Notes: a model not told the origin generated them from the letters alone. 64,000 bases of DNA from an uncultured Clostridia bacterium (GCA_947644595.1 CANSAE010000006.1:87980-151979), one strand, 5' to 3'. Counted from the first letter of the stretch, positions 18,819 through 28,057 are shown. A program made the numbers and translations.

Positions 18819-19886
18819 ATGAAGGAATTTTTGGAGAGAAAAAATATTGAGATTTCCCTGAAGCGCTACGGCATCGACGCGCTGGGCGCTATGGCACAGG
18901 GTCTGTTCTGCTCCCTGCTCATCGGCACCATCATCAAAACTCTGGGGCAGCAGCTGGGCATCGCATATTTAGTGGACATCGGTACTTATGCCATGGCGGT
19001 GTCCGGACCTGCTATGGCAGTGGCCATCGGCTACGCGCTGAAGGCCGACCCCATGGTGCTGTTCTCCCTGGTGGCAGTGGGCTGGGCGGCCAACGCCGAG
19101 GGCGGCGCAGGCGGTCCGTTGGCCGTGCTCATCATCGCCATCATTGCTGCGGAATTCGGTAAGGCGGTCTCAAAAGAGACAAAAGTAGATATTCTGGTCA
19201 CACCTTTTGTGACGATTTTCATCGGTGTGGCGCTGGCAAAGCTCATTGCGCCGCCTATCGGAAGTCTGGCAAACGCCTTCGGCACCCTGATTGTGAAAAC
19301 AACGGAATTACAGCCGTTCTGGATGGGCATTGCCGTATCTGTGCTGGTGGGCATTGCGCTGACGCTGCCCATCTCTTCCGCTGCCATTTGTGCATCCTTC
19401 GGACTGGTCGGGCTGGCTGGCGGCGCCGCCGTGGCCGGCTGCTGCGCTCAAATGGTGGGCTTCGCGGTGATGAGCTTCCGGGAAAACCGCTGGGGCGGTC
19501 TGGTGAGCCAGGGACTGGGCACCTCCATGCTGCAAATGGGCAATATCGTACGCAACCCCCGCATCTGGATCCCGCCCACGCTGGCCTCCGCCGTCACCGG
19601 TCCCATCGCCACCTGCGTATTTAAGCTGCAGATGAACGGCGCGGCCATCAACTCCGGTATGGGGACGTGCGGCCTTTGCGGGCCCATCGGCGTATGGACC
19701 GGTTGGCTGGCGCCCAGTGAGAAAGCCGTGGAAATGGGCGCTTCCGTCATCAGTCCCACAGGCTTTGACTGGATAGGAATGGCGCTGGTATGTTTCATCC
19801 TTCCCGCAGTACTGACCTGGGCGTTCGGTCTTTTCTTCCGTAAGATCGGATGGATCCGGGAAGGCGATCTGACGCTGGAAAATTGA
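18819..19886 (+). CDS. PTS_EIIC_2-family membrane transporter (PfoR-like)
   Basis: The 355-residue protein is almost wholly hydrophobic with about nine to ten membrane segments. It resembles the PTS_EIIC_2/PfoR-like family, EIIC-like membrane proteins found without EIIA/EIIB partners, so phosphotransferase activity is uncertain. Landmark segments are AVGWAANAEGGAGGPLAVLII, LPISSAAICASFGLVGLAGG and MNGAAINSGMGTCGLCGPIG. The ATG at 18819 follows TTGGAGG by 6 nt; the upstream in-frame start lacks a site. No sugar-specific EII genes are nearby, so the substrate cannot be named. Confidence 0.8.
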   Translation: MKEFLERKNIEISLKRYGIDALGAMAQGLFCSLLIGTIIKTLGQQLGIAYLVDIGTYAMAVSGPAMAVAIGYALKADPMVLFSLVAVGWAANAEGGAGGPLAVLIIAIIAAEFGKAVSKETKVDILVTPFVTIFIGVALAKLIAPPIGSLANAFGTLIVKTTELQPFWMGIAVSVLVGIALTLPISSAAICASFGLVGLAGGAAVAGCCAQMVGFAVMSFRENRWGGLVSQGLGTSMLQMGNIVRNPRIWIPPTLASAVTGPIATCVFKLQMNGAAINSGMGTCGLCGPIGVWTGWLAPSEKAVEMGASVISPTGFDWIGMALVCFILPAVLTWAFGLFFRKIGWIREGDLTLEN

Positions 19887-19887
19887 A

Positions 19888-19926
19888 TAAAAAATGCCCC
19901 TGCACAAATGTGCAGGGGCATTTTTT
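19888..19926. terminator. Bidirectional terminator
   Basis: A perfect inverted repeat built on TGCCCCTGCACA with A6 on the left and T6 on the right lies between two convergent genes. Confidence 0.88.
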
Positions 19927-21028
19927 ATTCCTCTGTCTGGGTCCAGCTCAGCAGCAGCCAGCTGCGGTCACCCAAGGCGGTGTAGGCCACGGGAACAAAA
20001 CGGTCAGCAGTTTTTACATCATTCTGCATATAGCTCAGCGCACGTTCCAGATCGGAATCAATACTGGCCCGCTCGCTGGCACAATACACCCGGTCGTATA
20101 CCCGGAGCATCAGGTCCATATCCTGCCCATTGCCGCCCACGCCATTGCGCAGGGCATCCGCCGAGCAGCGAAGGGAAAGCTTGATGCTGTCCCCCACAGT
20201 CTTTTCCATATAGGTACTGAAGCTGGATACGGCAGAAACCGCATCCGGCGGCGTGGTCATAGTCTGGCTGTAGACCAGGTCCGTGGCTTCCGGATGGGCG
20301 GCATAGGTGAGCATCACCTCGTCAAAGCCCATAGCGGACAGTTCCAGGCACAAATCGGAAATGTACGTCCGCAGCTCCGGGCTGTAGGGGTCCAGCCATG
20401 CGCCGGCCTCCGAGCGGTAGACCTCGCCGCTCTGGGTCTTCAGCGCCAGGTTCGTGTTCCGCGAGGCCAACAGGTCGTCTACGCAGCAGGCCAGGTCCGC
20501 CACCAGGTACACCCCCCGCTCCTTCAGTGCCGACACCTGCCCGGCCAGGTCGAAGTCTCCGTTCAGGCCATAGGCACGGGCCATTTCCACGCCGGAGGCA
20601 TAGCTGAGCTGCCCGCTCTGGGGTTTGAGCTCCAGCACCAGGCCGTTGGCATTGTTGATTTCCAGCCTGTTCACATAGCTCGTCAGGCCGGTCTCTGTGA
20701 TTTCTCCGGCAGGGACATAGATGGCTTTCAGCGCCGTAATCCCCTGCCCCGCATCCGTTCGCACGGCGGAGAAATCGTAGCCGTCCAGCACCAAAGATGC
20801 ATCCACAGAGGGCCGGTAGGTATCGATGGTCTCGTTGTTTACCAGCGCTTCCTCTTCCATAAACGGCAGGACTACCCGCAGGCTGCCCTGACCGTACACA
20901 ATATATTTTTGCAGAGATGTAAATAACAGCAAAAAGCCGCCGATCAGCAGCACCAGCACAACCACCGGTATAATGATCCAGTTTCGTTTTCGTTTTACGG
21001 GATAGACATCCCTCTTGCCGTACTTCAT
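19925..21028 (-). CDS. Membrane-anchored glycoside-hydrolase-like protein (DUF4015-like)
   Basis: The 367-residue protein has a basic N terminus and one membrane segment (~residues 16-38, IIIPVVVLVLLIGGFLLLF), so the rest is probably extracytoplasmic. The outside part has features of the DUF4015/putative glycoside hydrolase TIM barrel: a strand giving GLVLELKPQSGQLSY, ERGVYLVADLACC, WLDPYSPELRTYISDLCLEL and GFDEVMLTY. Catalytic residues cannot be assigned with certainty. Its ATG overlaps the rpiB stop (ATGA), so translation is coupled. The role may be wall polysaccharide processing; substrate unknown. Confidence 0.65.
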   Translation of the reverse strand: MKYGKRDVYPVKRKRNWIIIPVVVLVLLIGGFLLLFTSLQKYIVYGQGSLRVVLPFMEEEALVNNETIDTYRPSVDASLVLDGYDFSAVRTDAGQGITALKAIYVPAGEITETGLTSYVNRLEINNANGLVLELKPQSGQLSYASGVEMARAYGLNGDFDLAGQVSALKERGVYLVADLACCVDDLLASRNTNLALKTQSGEVYRSEAGAWLDPYSPELRTYISDLCLELSAMGFDEVMLTYAAHPEATDLVYSQTMTTPPDAVSAVSSFSTYMEKTVGDSIKLSLRCSADALRNGVGGNGQDMDLMLRVYDRVYCASERASIDSDLERALSYMQNDVKTADRFVPVAYTALGDRSWLLLSWTQTEE

Positions 21029-21468
21029 TCGTTCCCGCTTTCTATCTCGCCCAGCAGCGCTACGCGCCTGGCATGGCGGCCGCCTTCAAATTCGTTTTCC
21101 AAAAAGGTATCCACGATCTTCAGCGCCAGACCGGGGCCCACCACCCGGGCACCCAGGGCCAGGACATTGGCGTTGTTATGCTTCCGGGTCATCTCCGCGG
21201 AGAAGCAGTCTCCGCACAGGGCGGCACGCACACCCTTGACCTTATTGGCCGCGATGGAAATGCCGATGCCGGTGCCGCACACGACGATGCCCAGCGCGCA
21301 TTCCTCGGAGGCCACCGCCCGGCCCACAGCCTCACCATAGACAGGATAGTCACAGCTCTCCTCCGTATAGGTCCCATAGTCTTTATAGGCAAGCTGTTTT
21401 TCGTCCAGATGCTTCATGATCTCCTGTTTCAGTGCGAAACCGCCGTGGTCACACCCCAATGCTATCAT
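21025..21468 (-). CDS. rpiB: Ribose-5-phosphate isomerase B
   Basis: RpiB interconverts ribose 5-phosphate and ribulose 5-phosphate in the pentose phosphate pathway. The 147-residue protein starts with IALGCDHGGFALK, and contains the active-site Cys segment GIVVCGTGIGISIAANK and the phosphate-binding stretch EMTRKHNNANVLALGARV. The internal ATG at 21468 is the true start: AAAGGAG lies 8 nt upstream and the family begins here; a frame open further upstream is not coding. It lies between a PMT-family glycosyltransferase gene and a membrane glycosidase-like gene. Confidence 0.95.
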   Translation of the reverse strand: MIALGCDHGGFALKQEIMKHLDEKQLAYKDYGTYTEESCDYPVYGEAVGRAVASEECALGIVVCGTGIGISIAANKVKGVRAALCGDCFSAEMTRKHNNANVLALGARVVGPGLALKIVDTFLENEFEGGRHARRVALLGEIESGNE

Positions 21469-21527
21469 GACAACCGCTCCTTTTTCATCATTGTTCCTAT
21501 TATATAACCGTTTTTCTCTTCCGTCAA

Positions 21528-23291
21528 TCAAATTGGCCAGGATGGGAGCCATTTCAGGTATGTGGTCATTCCCGTCTCCGTCCCGGTAAGTACCGGAGAG
21601 AAGGCCGCAAAGAGCATCACCGATATCAGTGCTACCGCGTACATGGCGTACCGCCCCTGCTTTCCCGCGCGGCGCAGAACGTCCAGCACATAACACACCG
21701 CCAAAGTCAAAAACACTGTGCAGGCGAAGTAATGGTACTCGAAGGTGATGCGCCTCACAAACATCCAAGGTACGATTTGAGCCAGATAACCGATGAGAAT
21801 GAAGGCCGCCCGTTTATCCCGCCGCCAAAAGGTGAGATAGCCCATGCCCACCATGGCAAACAGGCCGCCCCAGCACAAAAGCGGACTGACAAAACAGGCA
21901 ATGGCGGATTTCGTCCTCTCTCCGTAATGAAGATAGTACAAAATCGGTCGGGCGTCAAATATCCATTGATACCAGCGAGAGGAATAGGGGTGCGTGGCAT
22001 CTACCCCCACATGGTAGGTAAACATGGACACCTGATTGTCCCATACCAGCTTGATATACTTCGGGTCCAGATACATACCCGGGCCGGATAAACCGACGGC
22101 TTTGCCGTAGGGATAATAGCTGGCGTAATAAATCACGCCGGGAATGGCCACAAAAAAGAGCAGGCAAAACAGGATATTTTCCGCCAGAACGCGGAAGTCC
22201 TGCTCCTTTTTCAACCGGAATATCCAGTGCAGCAGCCAGATCACCGCCAGGCCCGCACCGGCATAGATGCAGGTCCATTTGCTGGCCGCTCCCAGACCGA
22301 AAGCAATGCCCGATAAAGCCAGGCAGGAGAGCTTCCGTTCTGTAACGAAGCGGTACATGAAGTAGTACATGAGCAGGATGAACAGCACTGCGTAGCTGTC
22401 AATGGTGGCCAGCCGGGTCTGGACAAAGTGCATAAAATCAAACCCGAAAATCACCGTGCCACATCCGGATAAAGCCGTATTGCCGAACAGCCGCTTCAAA
22501 AACGCGTACAGCACCGGAAGCATCAGCACCCCAGCCAGGGTCCCCATACTCCGCCAGCCGAAGGGCGTCATGCCAAACAGTCGAATACCCGCGGATAATA
22601 TCAGTTTCCCCAGGGGCGGATGGGAGGTCTCGTAGGGGTACACACCCTGGATGTGCTCGTAGGCCGTGCGGGCGTGATAGATCTCATCAAAATATGTGCT
22701 GTTGAGATAGGACGGCTCCGCCGGAACAACCTCCGGTTCATCAACGAGTGCCGCGCCGTTTTCGTCCTCCGCGGTTAGGGGCAGGGCCGTCCCAACGCCG
22801 TCCCGCAGTACAAAGGCGCCCATATACAGCTCCCGGTCCGCGGTCAGACGCACATAGCGGGCGGTGAACGGCTCAATTTCTGCCCGCTGCCAGGCAAACA
22901 GGGCGGAATATTTCTGTTCAATAGACGCAAGCTCAGTGAATTCCTCACCGTCCTGAGAAACGGAGAGCGTGTAATACCCTGTATGCAAGCCGGTATAAAA
23001 CAACACCTCATCCACCTGAGACGACTGCTCCAACTCCAGCGTCACACTGTCTCCGCCCTGTGCAAAATGGGCAAAGGTCTGGGGCGCGGCAGTATCTCCC
23101 AAGCCCCAAAAGGCCCGGATGGCATAGGCCAGCGTGATGACAGCCAGCACCAGTACGTCCCGCCGGGTCAGATGTCGCTCCTCCCCTGCTGGAGCCAGTC
23201 CGCCTACTGCCAGCGCCGCCGTAAAGCGGTAGCCCAGCAGCACAATGAAAAGAATCAGCAAAATCATACATGTGTATGTTATGTAAATCAT
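21528..23291 (-). CDS. PMT/GT39-family membrane glycosyltransferase with discoidin-like insert
   Basis: The 587-residue protein is a GT39/GT-C enzyme resembling protein O-mannosyltransferases, which move a sugar from a polyprenyl-phosphate donor to secreted proteins. About eleven membrane segments are visible. The first external loop has the catalytic acidic motif in TYFDEIYHARTAYEHI and the substrate motif ETSHPPLGKLI. An insert at ~residues 60-165, with SLSVSQDGEEFTEL-like strands and FTARYVRLTADRE, resembles a discoidin/F5-8C carbohydrate-binding fold. The ATG at 23291 follows TAGGAG by about 10 nt. It could glycosylate surface proteins such as the nearby SLH adhesin, but this is inference. 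Confidence 0.82.
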   Translation of the reverse strand: MIYITYTCMILLILFIVLLGYRFTAALAVGGLAPAGEERHLTRRDVLVLAVITLAYAIRAFWGLGDTAAPQTFAHFAQGGDSVTLELEQSSQVDEVLFYTGLHTGYYTLSVSQDGEEFTELASIEQKYSALFAWQRAEIEPFTARYVRLTADRELYMGAFVLRDGVGTALPLTAEDENGAALVDEPEVVPAEPSYLNSTYFDEIYHARTAYEHIQGVYPYETSHPPLGKLILSAGIRLFGMTPFGWRSMGTLAGVLMLPVLYAFLKRLFGNTALSGCGTVIFGFDFMHFVQTRLATIDSYAVLFILLMYYFMYRFVTERKLSCLALSGIAFGLGAASKWTCIYAGAGLAVIWLLHWIFRLKKEQDFRVLAENILFCLLFFVAIPGVIYYASYYPYGKAVGLSGPGMYLDPKYIKLVWDNQVSMFTYHVGVDATHPYSSRWYQWIFDARPILYYLHYGERTKSAIACFVSPLLCWGGLFAMVGMGYLTFWRRDKRAAFILIGYLAQIVPWMFVRRITFEYHYFACTVFLTLAVCYVLDVLRRAGKQGRYAMYAVALISVMLFAAFSPVLTGTETGMTTYLKWLPSWPI

Positions 23292-23371
23292 ATTGCGTTC
23301 GCTCCTATGTTTGGTATCATACACTATTTTTCCAGGAATGTCCACCTTAGAGCCGTCCATTCACTTTTCTA

Positions 23372-23400
23372 TTGTAAAATGACGAAAAAATGTATATAAT
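23372..23400 (+). promoter_or_regulatory. Promoter of glnS
   Basis: TTGTAA (23372-23377), a 17-nt spacer and a consensus TATAAT (23395-23400) lie 28 nt before the start codon. Confidence 0.75.
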
Positions 23401-23427
23401 GTTCCTACCAACAGGAAGGTGAAAAAG

Positions 23428-25116
23428 ATGGAAGAAACCACCAGTAATTTTATCGAAGCATTCATTGATGAAGATACCGCTCCCGGCGGGCAGTACGCGG
23501 GGATGCAGGTCCATACCCGGTTCCCCCCGGAGCCCAACGGCTATCTGCACATCGGCCATGCCAAGGCCATTTTCGTGGACTTCGGCACGGCGGAAAAATA
23601 TCAGGGCCTGTGCAACCTGCGGATGGACGATACGAACCCCTCCAAAGAGGATGTGGAGTACGTGGAGGCCATCCAAGAGGATATCCGCTGGCTGGGCTAT
23701 GACTGGGGCGACCGCTTCTACTACGCCTCGGATTATTTTGAAAAGATGTACGAGTGTGCCGTGGAACTCATCCAAAAAGGGCTGGCCTATGTGTGTGAGC
23801 TGACACCGGAGGAATTCCGGGAGTACCGGGGCGATGTAAATACCCCCGCCCGCTCTCCCTGGCGGGACAGGCCTGTGGAGGAAAGTCTCGATTTGTTCGC
23901 CCGGATGCGTGCGGGGGAATTTCCCAGCGGAAAGTATACCCTCCGGGCCAGAATCGACTTGGCCAGCGGCAACTTCAATATGCGCGACCCGGTCATTTAC
24001 CGCATCAACCATGCCCACCATCATCGGCAGGGGGACAAGTGGTGCATCTATCCCATGTACGACTTCGCCCACCCCATTGAAGACGCCATGGAAGGCATCA
24101 CCCATTCCCTGTGCTCCCTTGAATTTGAGGACCACCGGCCCCTGTACGACTGGGTGGTGGAGCACGTGTCCATCCCGTACCACAAGCCCCGGCAAATTGA
24201 GTTTGCCCGCTTGGGCATCAACTACACGGTGATGAGCAAGCGCAAGCTCCGCCAGTTAGTGGAGGAAGGCCGGGTCTCCGGCTGGGACGACCCCCGGATG
24301 CCCACCCTGTGCGGCCTGCGCCGGAGAGGCTACACGCCTTTGTCCATCCGGAATTTCTCCGCGCGAAACGGCGTGTCCAAGGTCACGTCCACGGTAGAAT
24401 TCGGCTTTTTGGAACACTGTTTGCGGGAGGACCTGAACGACCATGCCCAGCGGGTCATGGCTGTGCTACGGCCCATCAAGATCACCATCACCAACTATCC
24501 CGAGGGGCAAAGCGAGACCCTGACGGTGGAGAATAACCCCTTGGACGAATCCGCCGGTACCCGGGACATCACTTTCTCCCGACACTTGTATATCGAGGCC
24601 GACGATTTTCTGGAGATCCCCGTCCCCAAATATAAGCGCCTCACCCCCGGCGGTCCGGAGTGTCGGCTGAAGGGAGCCTATCTCATCACCTGCACCGGCT
24701 GTGTGAAGGACGATGCCGGAAATGTGGTGGAAGTGCTGGCTGAGTACGACCCGGAAAGTCGGGGCGGTAATCCCGCCGACGGCCGGAAGGTCAAAGGCGC
24801 GACCATCCACTGGGTAGACGAGGCCACCGCCGTGGACGCGGAGGTGCGGCTGTACGATAATCTCTTCTCCGACCCAGACCCCGACGGCGGGGAGAAAAAT
24901 TTCCTGGACCATCTGAACCCAGACAGTCTGGAAATCCTCACCGGCTGCAAGGTGGAGGCCGGTTTAGCTGGCGTCCCTATGCCTCAGCCTGGCAAGACCG
25001 CTGAAGGCTACCAGTTCCTGCGGCAGGGGTATTTCTGTCTGGATAACCGGGATGCAAAGCCGGGACATCTGGTATTTAACCGCTCCGTAGCGCTGAAAGA
25101 CGGCTTCAAGCCTTGA
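23428..25116 (+). CDS. glnS: Glutaminyl-tRNA synthetase
   Basis: GlnRS charges tRNA-Gln with glutamine. The 562-residue class I synthetase has the HIGH motif at residues 41-44 (PEPNGYLHIGHA) and the KMSKS-type motif VMSKRK at ~268-273. The tRNA-binding beta-barrel domains occupy the C-terminal 220 residues (PRNFSRHLYIE-like segment DITFSRHLYIEADDF and VPKYKRLTPGGPECRLKGAY). Residues such as RMDDTNPSKEDVEYV are typical of GlnRS rather than GluRS. The ATG at 23428 follows AGGAAGG by 8 nt. Monocistronic, closed by a terminator. Confidence 0.95.
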   Translation: MEETTSNFIEAFIDEDTAPGGQYAGMQVHTRFPPEPNGYLHIGHAKAIFVDFGTAEKYQGLCNLRMDDTNPSKEDVEYVEAIQEDIRWLGYDWGDRFYYASDYFEKMYECAVELIQKGLAYVCELTPEEFREYRGDVNTPARSPWRDRPVEESLDLFARMRAGEFPSGKYTLRARIDLASGNFNMRDPVIYRINHAHHHRQGDKWCIYPMYDFAHPIEDAMEGITHSLCSLEFEDHRPLYDWVVEHVSIPYHKPRQIEFARLGINYTVMSKRKLRQLVEEGRVSGWDDPRMPTLCGLRRRGYTPLSIRNFSARNGVSKVTSTVEFGFLEHCLREDLNDHAQRVMAVLRPIKITITNYPEGQSETLTVENNPLDESAGTRDITFSRHLYIEADDFLEIPVPKYKRLTPGGPECRLKGAYLITCTGCVKDDAGNVVEVLAEYDPESRGGNPADGRKVKGATIHWVDEATAVDAEVRLYDNLFSDPDPDGGEKNFLDHLNPDSLEILTGCKVEAGLAGVPMPQPGKTAEGYQFLRQGYFCLDNRDAKPGHLVFNRSVALKDGFKP

Positions 25117-25123
25117 AAATCGT

Positions 25124-25162
25124 AAAAGGAGGCAACAACGAACTGTTGTTGCCTCCTTTTTT
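25124..25162 (+). terminator. Terminator of glnS
   Basis: Stem GGAGGCAACAAC with its complement, 5-nt loop, then TTTTTT. Confidence 0.85.
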
Positions 25163-25235
25163 CTTGTGTGGTAGAAAATTTGTTTTTTTGCCAATTATTT
25201 TTGTAAAAAATATATATATTTTCTGCAAAGTTTAA

Positions 25236-25265
25236 TTGACAAAAAACTATCAATAGGTGTATCAT
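25236..25265 (+). promoter_or_regulatory. Promoter of the choloylglycine-hydrolase-like gene
   Basis: TTGACA (25236-25241) and TATCAT (25260-25265) with an 18-nt spacer, about 57 nt before the start codon. Confidence 0.65.
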
Positions 25266-25321
25266 AAGGTTGGATTTCCAAAAAATAGCGTTTTGAGAAC
25301 GCATAAAGGAGAGATTGTATC

Positions 25322-26698
25322 ATGAAACACACAAAATTGACCCGCCTGTTGGCCATCGTCATGATGCTCATTATGCTGTTTGCCCTTCAGGCACCCGCTC
25401 TGGCGTGCTCCAGCATGGAGCTGACCAGCAAGGAAGGAAACCACTACTGGTTCCGCACCTGCGATATGGATGACGCGTTTAACGTATTCGGCGAAAACGG
25501 TTCGATGATCGACCCGTCTTATCTGGTGAGCTATCCCGCCGGCCAGCCCATCCACTTCACCACTGGTGACATCACGGCTGAGCATACCATTATCGGCATG
25601 TCTTTCGGTGATTCCCTAGCTTTGCTGGACGGTATGAACGACGCCGGTCTGACTGCCGGTCTGCAGGATTACCGGGAGGGCACCTCTTACCCCGGCGATG
25701 AGGCCCCTGAAGGCATGCGCCTGGTTTCCGGTATGGAAGCACTGACTTGGTTCCTGGCTCAGTGTGAAGATGTGGACGACGTCATTGAGATGGTCAAGAC
25801 CACCCGGGTCAAAGCCATCCATGTGGAGGGTATCCCCTACTCTGAGCTGTCCGCCACCATGCATCTGGTGTTCGTAGACGCGGCCGGCAAGACCGTCGTT
25901 CTGGAAAACGGTGACCCGGAAAATCCCGGCGTGTATACCGTGTATGAATCCATCGGCGTCATGACCAACTCTCCCAGCTATCCTGACCAGATCGCAAATC
26001 TGGAAGATTACATCGGCAAATCCCCCGAGCTGCGGGCCCAGAACATCAAATCCATCACCATGAAGGGCGTGACTGTCACCGGGAAAGCCAGCACAGAAGA
26101 CCGCGCCTTCCCCGCGGCCAATACCTCCATGAACCGCTTTATCCGCTGCGCCATGCTGCGCTACGCCGCGGACGGCGGCAGTCAGATCCCCAGCAAGGAT
26201 ATGCTGGCCCGCGGCTACAAGCTGTTTGCCAACGCCGCCAACGTGACGAAAGAGGATATCAACGGCCTGTACAAGTACAGCAGCATCCAGGACGGTAAGG
26301 CCGTCGGTCAGGCCCCCGGCTACACCCAGTACACTGTGTTTTATGACATCACCAACCGCAGCGTGTCCATCCTGCCTTATGACAGTGTTGTTTGGACGGA
26401 GCTGACCATGACGGACGCCAATAAGACTGCCCGCACCACTTATAACATTCTGCGCGGCGGTGCCGGCGCTACTGCCGCTGCCACCACCGGTTCCACCGCT
26501 CCCGCAGTGGAAGTTCCTGTTGTCTCCGGAAATCAGGGCAATTACACTGTGCAGGCTGGTGATTATCTGGGCAAGATCGCTTTGAATCTGTATGGAGATG
26601 CCAGTAAGTGGAGCAATATCTACGAGGCGAACCGCAGCATTCTGAAAAATCCCAATGATCTGCAGCCTGGCCAGGTACTGGTCATCCCCGCTGCATAA
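25322..26698 (+). CDS. Secreted choloylglycine hydrolase-like enzyme with LysM domain
   Basis: The 458-residue protein is an Ntn hydrolase of the bile-salt hydrolase/penicillin V acylase family, which cleave amide bonds. Residues 1-28 are a signal peptide ending ALA, and cleavage would expose Cys29, the N-terminal nucleophile. Spacing from it matches the family: Arg45 and Asp48 (WFRTCDMD), Asn105 (GMNDAGL), Asn215 (VMTNSPSY) and Arg271 (SMNRFIR). Residues ~406-458 form a LysM peptidoglycan-binding domain (GNYTVQAGDYLGKIALNLYG), preceded by an Ala/Thr-rich linker. Most bile-salt hydrolases of Gram-positives are cytoplasmic and lack LysM, so a wall-attached form is unusual. Substrate (bile salt, penicillin V or acyl-homoserine-type amide) is undecided. 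AAAGGAG precedes the ATG. Confidence 0.9.
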   Translation: MKHTKLTRLLAIVMMLIMLFALQAPALACSSMELTSKEGNHYWFRTCDMDDAFNVFGENGSMIDPSYLVSYPAGQPIHFTTGDITAEHTIIGMSFGDSLALLDGMNDAGLTAGLQDYREGTSYPGDEAPEGMRLVSGMEALTWFLAQCEDVDDVIEMVKTTRVKAIHVEGIPYSELSATMHLVFVDAAGKTVVLENGDPENPGVYTVYESIGVMTNSPSYPDQIANLEDYIGKSPELRAQNIKSITMKGVTVTGKASTEDRAFPAANTSMNRFIRCAMLRYAADGGSQIPSKDMLARGYKLFANAANVTKEDINGLYKYSSIQDGKAVGQAPGYTQYTVFYDITNRSVSILPYDSVVWTELTMTDANKTARTTYNILRGGAGATAAATTGSTAPAVEVPVVSGNQGNYTVQAGDYLGKIALNLYGDASKWSNIYEANRSILKNPNDLQPGQVLVIPAA

Positions 26699-26708
26699 AT
26701 CCCCGCTG

Positions 26709-26744
26709 AAAACAGCCCCGACGGAAATTCCGCCGGGGCTGTTT
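26709..26744. terminator. Bidirectional terminator
   Basis: Inverted repeat AAACAGCCCCG with its complement, 12-nt loop, between convergent genes. Confidence 0.75.
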
Positions 26745-27350
26745 CTATATCAATTTTATCCCCAGAAGCTGGGCCACATCCACAGCCTGTCCATAGGACA
26801 ACTTTATGTCCTTCAGCTCCTGAAATGTATCAGACACCATCAATCCCGGGATGTCACAATCTGACAGGTCCATCCCTTTCAGAGGCGTGTGGAAAAAGTC
26901 CGCCCGGGTCAGGTCCAGGCGCCGAAACCGGGTCTTTTTCAGCCGGACCTCCGGAAACGCCGTTTCCCGAAACAAGCTGTTTTCCAGCAAGCAGCCGTCC
27001 AGAACGGTTTTCGCAAATCCGGCAAAGCAAAAGGAGCCATCCGCAATCCGCGTCTCCCGAAAATGCGCACCGCTGAAATTTGCCCGGTCCCCTTTGCAGC
27101 CGGTCAACGTGCAGTTTTTCCAATAGCTGTCCGCCAGATTGCACCCAGAAACATCGCAAGCCGTAAGGGTGCAGTGATAAAAGCCGGTATTTGCCAAATT
27201 ACAGCCCGAGAACACACAATCCATGAATTCCACGGACTTGAACTCCGCACCGTACAACCGCCGTCCCTCAACATGGGCTCCCGTCAGGCGGATGCCCTCA
27301 AGACAGCCATCTTCCGCTTCCAAGGCCTGAAGAAAGGCCTCACCAGTCAT
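26745..27350 (-). CDS. Pentapeptide-repeat protein
   Basis: The 201-residue protein is built of five-residue units of the A(D/N)LXX type, for example FSGCNLANTGF, VSGCNLADSYW and ANFSGAHFRETR, which fold into a quadrilateral beta-helix. Related proteins (Qnr, McbG, MfpA) mimic DNA and shield gyrase, but many others have no known role. The C-terminal ~45 residues leave the repeat pattern (DTFQELKDIKLSYGQAVDVAQLLG). Its ATG overlaps the stop of the SUFU-domain gene by four bases (ATGA), placing it last in a four-gene operon. A gyrase-protecting role is not claimed. Confidence 0.88.
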   Translation of the reverse strand: MTGEAFLQALEAEDGCLEGIRLTGAHVEGRRLYGAEFKSVEFMDCVFSGCNLANTGFYHCTLTACDVSGCNLADSYWKNCTLTGCKGDRANFSGAHFRETRIADGSFCFAGFAKTVLDGCLLENSLFRETAFPEVRLKKTRFRRLDLTRADFFHTPLKGMDLSDCDIPGLMVSDTFQELKDIKLSYGQAVDVAQLLGIKLI

Positions 27351-28057
27351 GGCTGTTTCTCCGGCCCGTAGCTTTTTCGATGGATATTGATCACCGGGAA
27401 GCGGTCCTCTTCTCCAAACCGTTCCATTAGAGCCTCTATACCATGTTCCAGTTTAAAGCATACTTCCTCCGGATACAGCGGAAGCATCTGGTAGAAATTC
27501 ACCCGCTCGCCGCTGGGAAGCCGGAAGTCCAGCGGTTCCCGGTCGAGTCCAAGGGCGTTTAGGAGCAGGAATCCCGTAAAACCGGCATTTTCCGCTACCG
27601 CATCATCCTCAGCGCTGGTGGATACCGTATGCCCCAACCCCAGCCATGTCTCGGCTTCCAGAGGATACCGCGCCAGAATCTTCATCCAGCGGATGGGCCA
27701 GTAATCCCACTCCTTGTCGGAATACACCTGCCAGTCCGCCGGCAGATAAGTCACCAACTCTGCCCGCTCCAGCTCATATTCCCTTAGTTCCCCGGGCACC
27801 TGCATCCGGTATGCGCCCATCCCCATAGTAATGAGCTTATAAAACGGATGCTCCTTAGTGGGGTGAATAACGATGACATCCAGATGGATATCCGGAGAAA
27901 CGATTTCATGAAATATTCTGTCAAATTTACCATAGCGGGAACTGAGGAAATCCTCATACGCCCGCAGCTCCTCCTCCGAGTATACGTACATTGTCCCTGT
28001 TTCCGGCTGTTCGGGCGCAGCCGGTGTTTTCTTTTTAAACCGATCAAAGAGGCCCAT
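27347..28057 (-). CDS. Suppressor-of-fused (SUFU) domain protein
   Basis: The 236-residue protein has a bacterial SUFU domain (~residues 30-225): IFHEIVSPDIHLDVIVIHPT, then FYKLITMGMGAYRM and ELVTYLPADW with WPIRWMKILARYP. Bacterial SUFU proteins are often found with polymorphic-toxin immunity genes, though many are stand-alone. The ATG at 28057 lies 8 nt after the nitrilase stop; an upstream GTG at 28069 overlapping that stop is an alternative. No neighbouring toxin gene is recognised, so an immunity role is only a possibility. Confidence 0.82.
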   Translation of the reverse strand: MGLFDRFKKKTPAAPEQPETGTMYVYSEEELRAYEDFLSSRYGKFDRIFHEIVSPDIHLDVIVIHPTKEHPFYKLITMGMGAYRMQVPGELREYELERAELVTYLPADWQVYSDKEWDYWPIRWMKILARYPLEAETWLGLGHTVSTSAEDDAVAENAGFTGFLLLNALGLDREPLDFRLPSGERVNFYQMLPLYPEEVCFKLEHGIEALMERFGEEDRFPVINIHRKSYGPEKQP

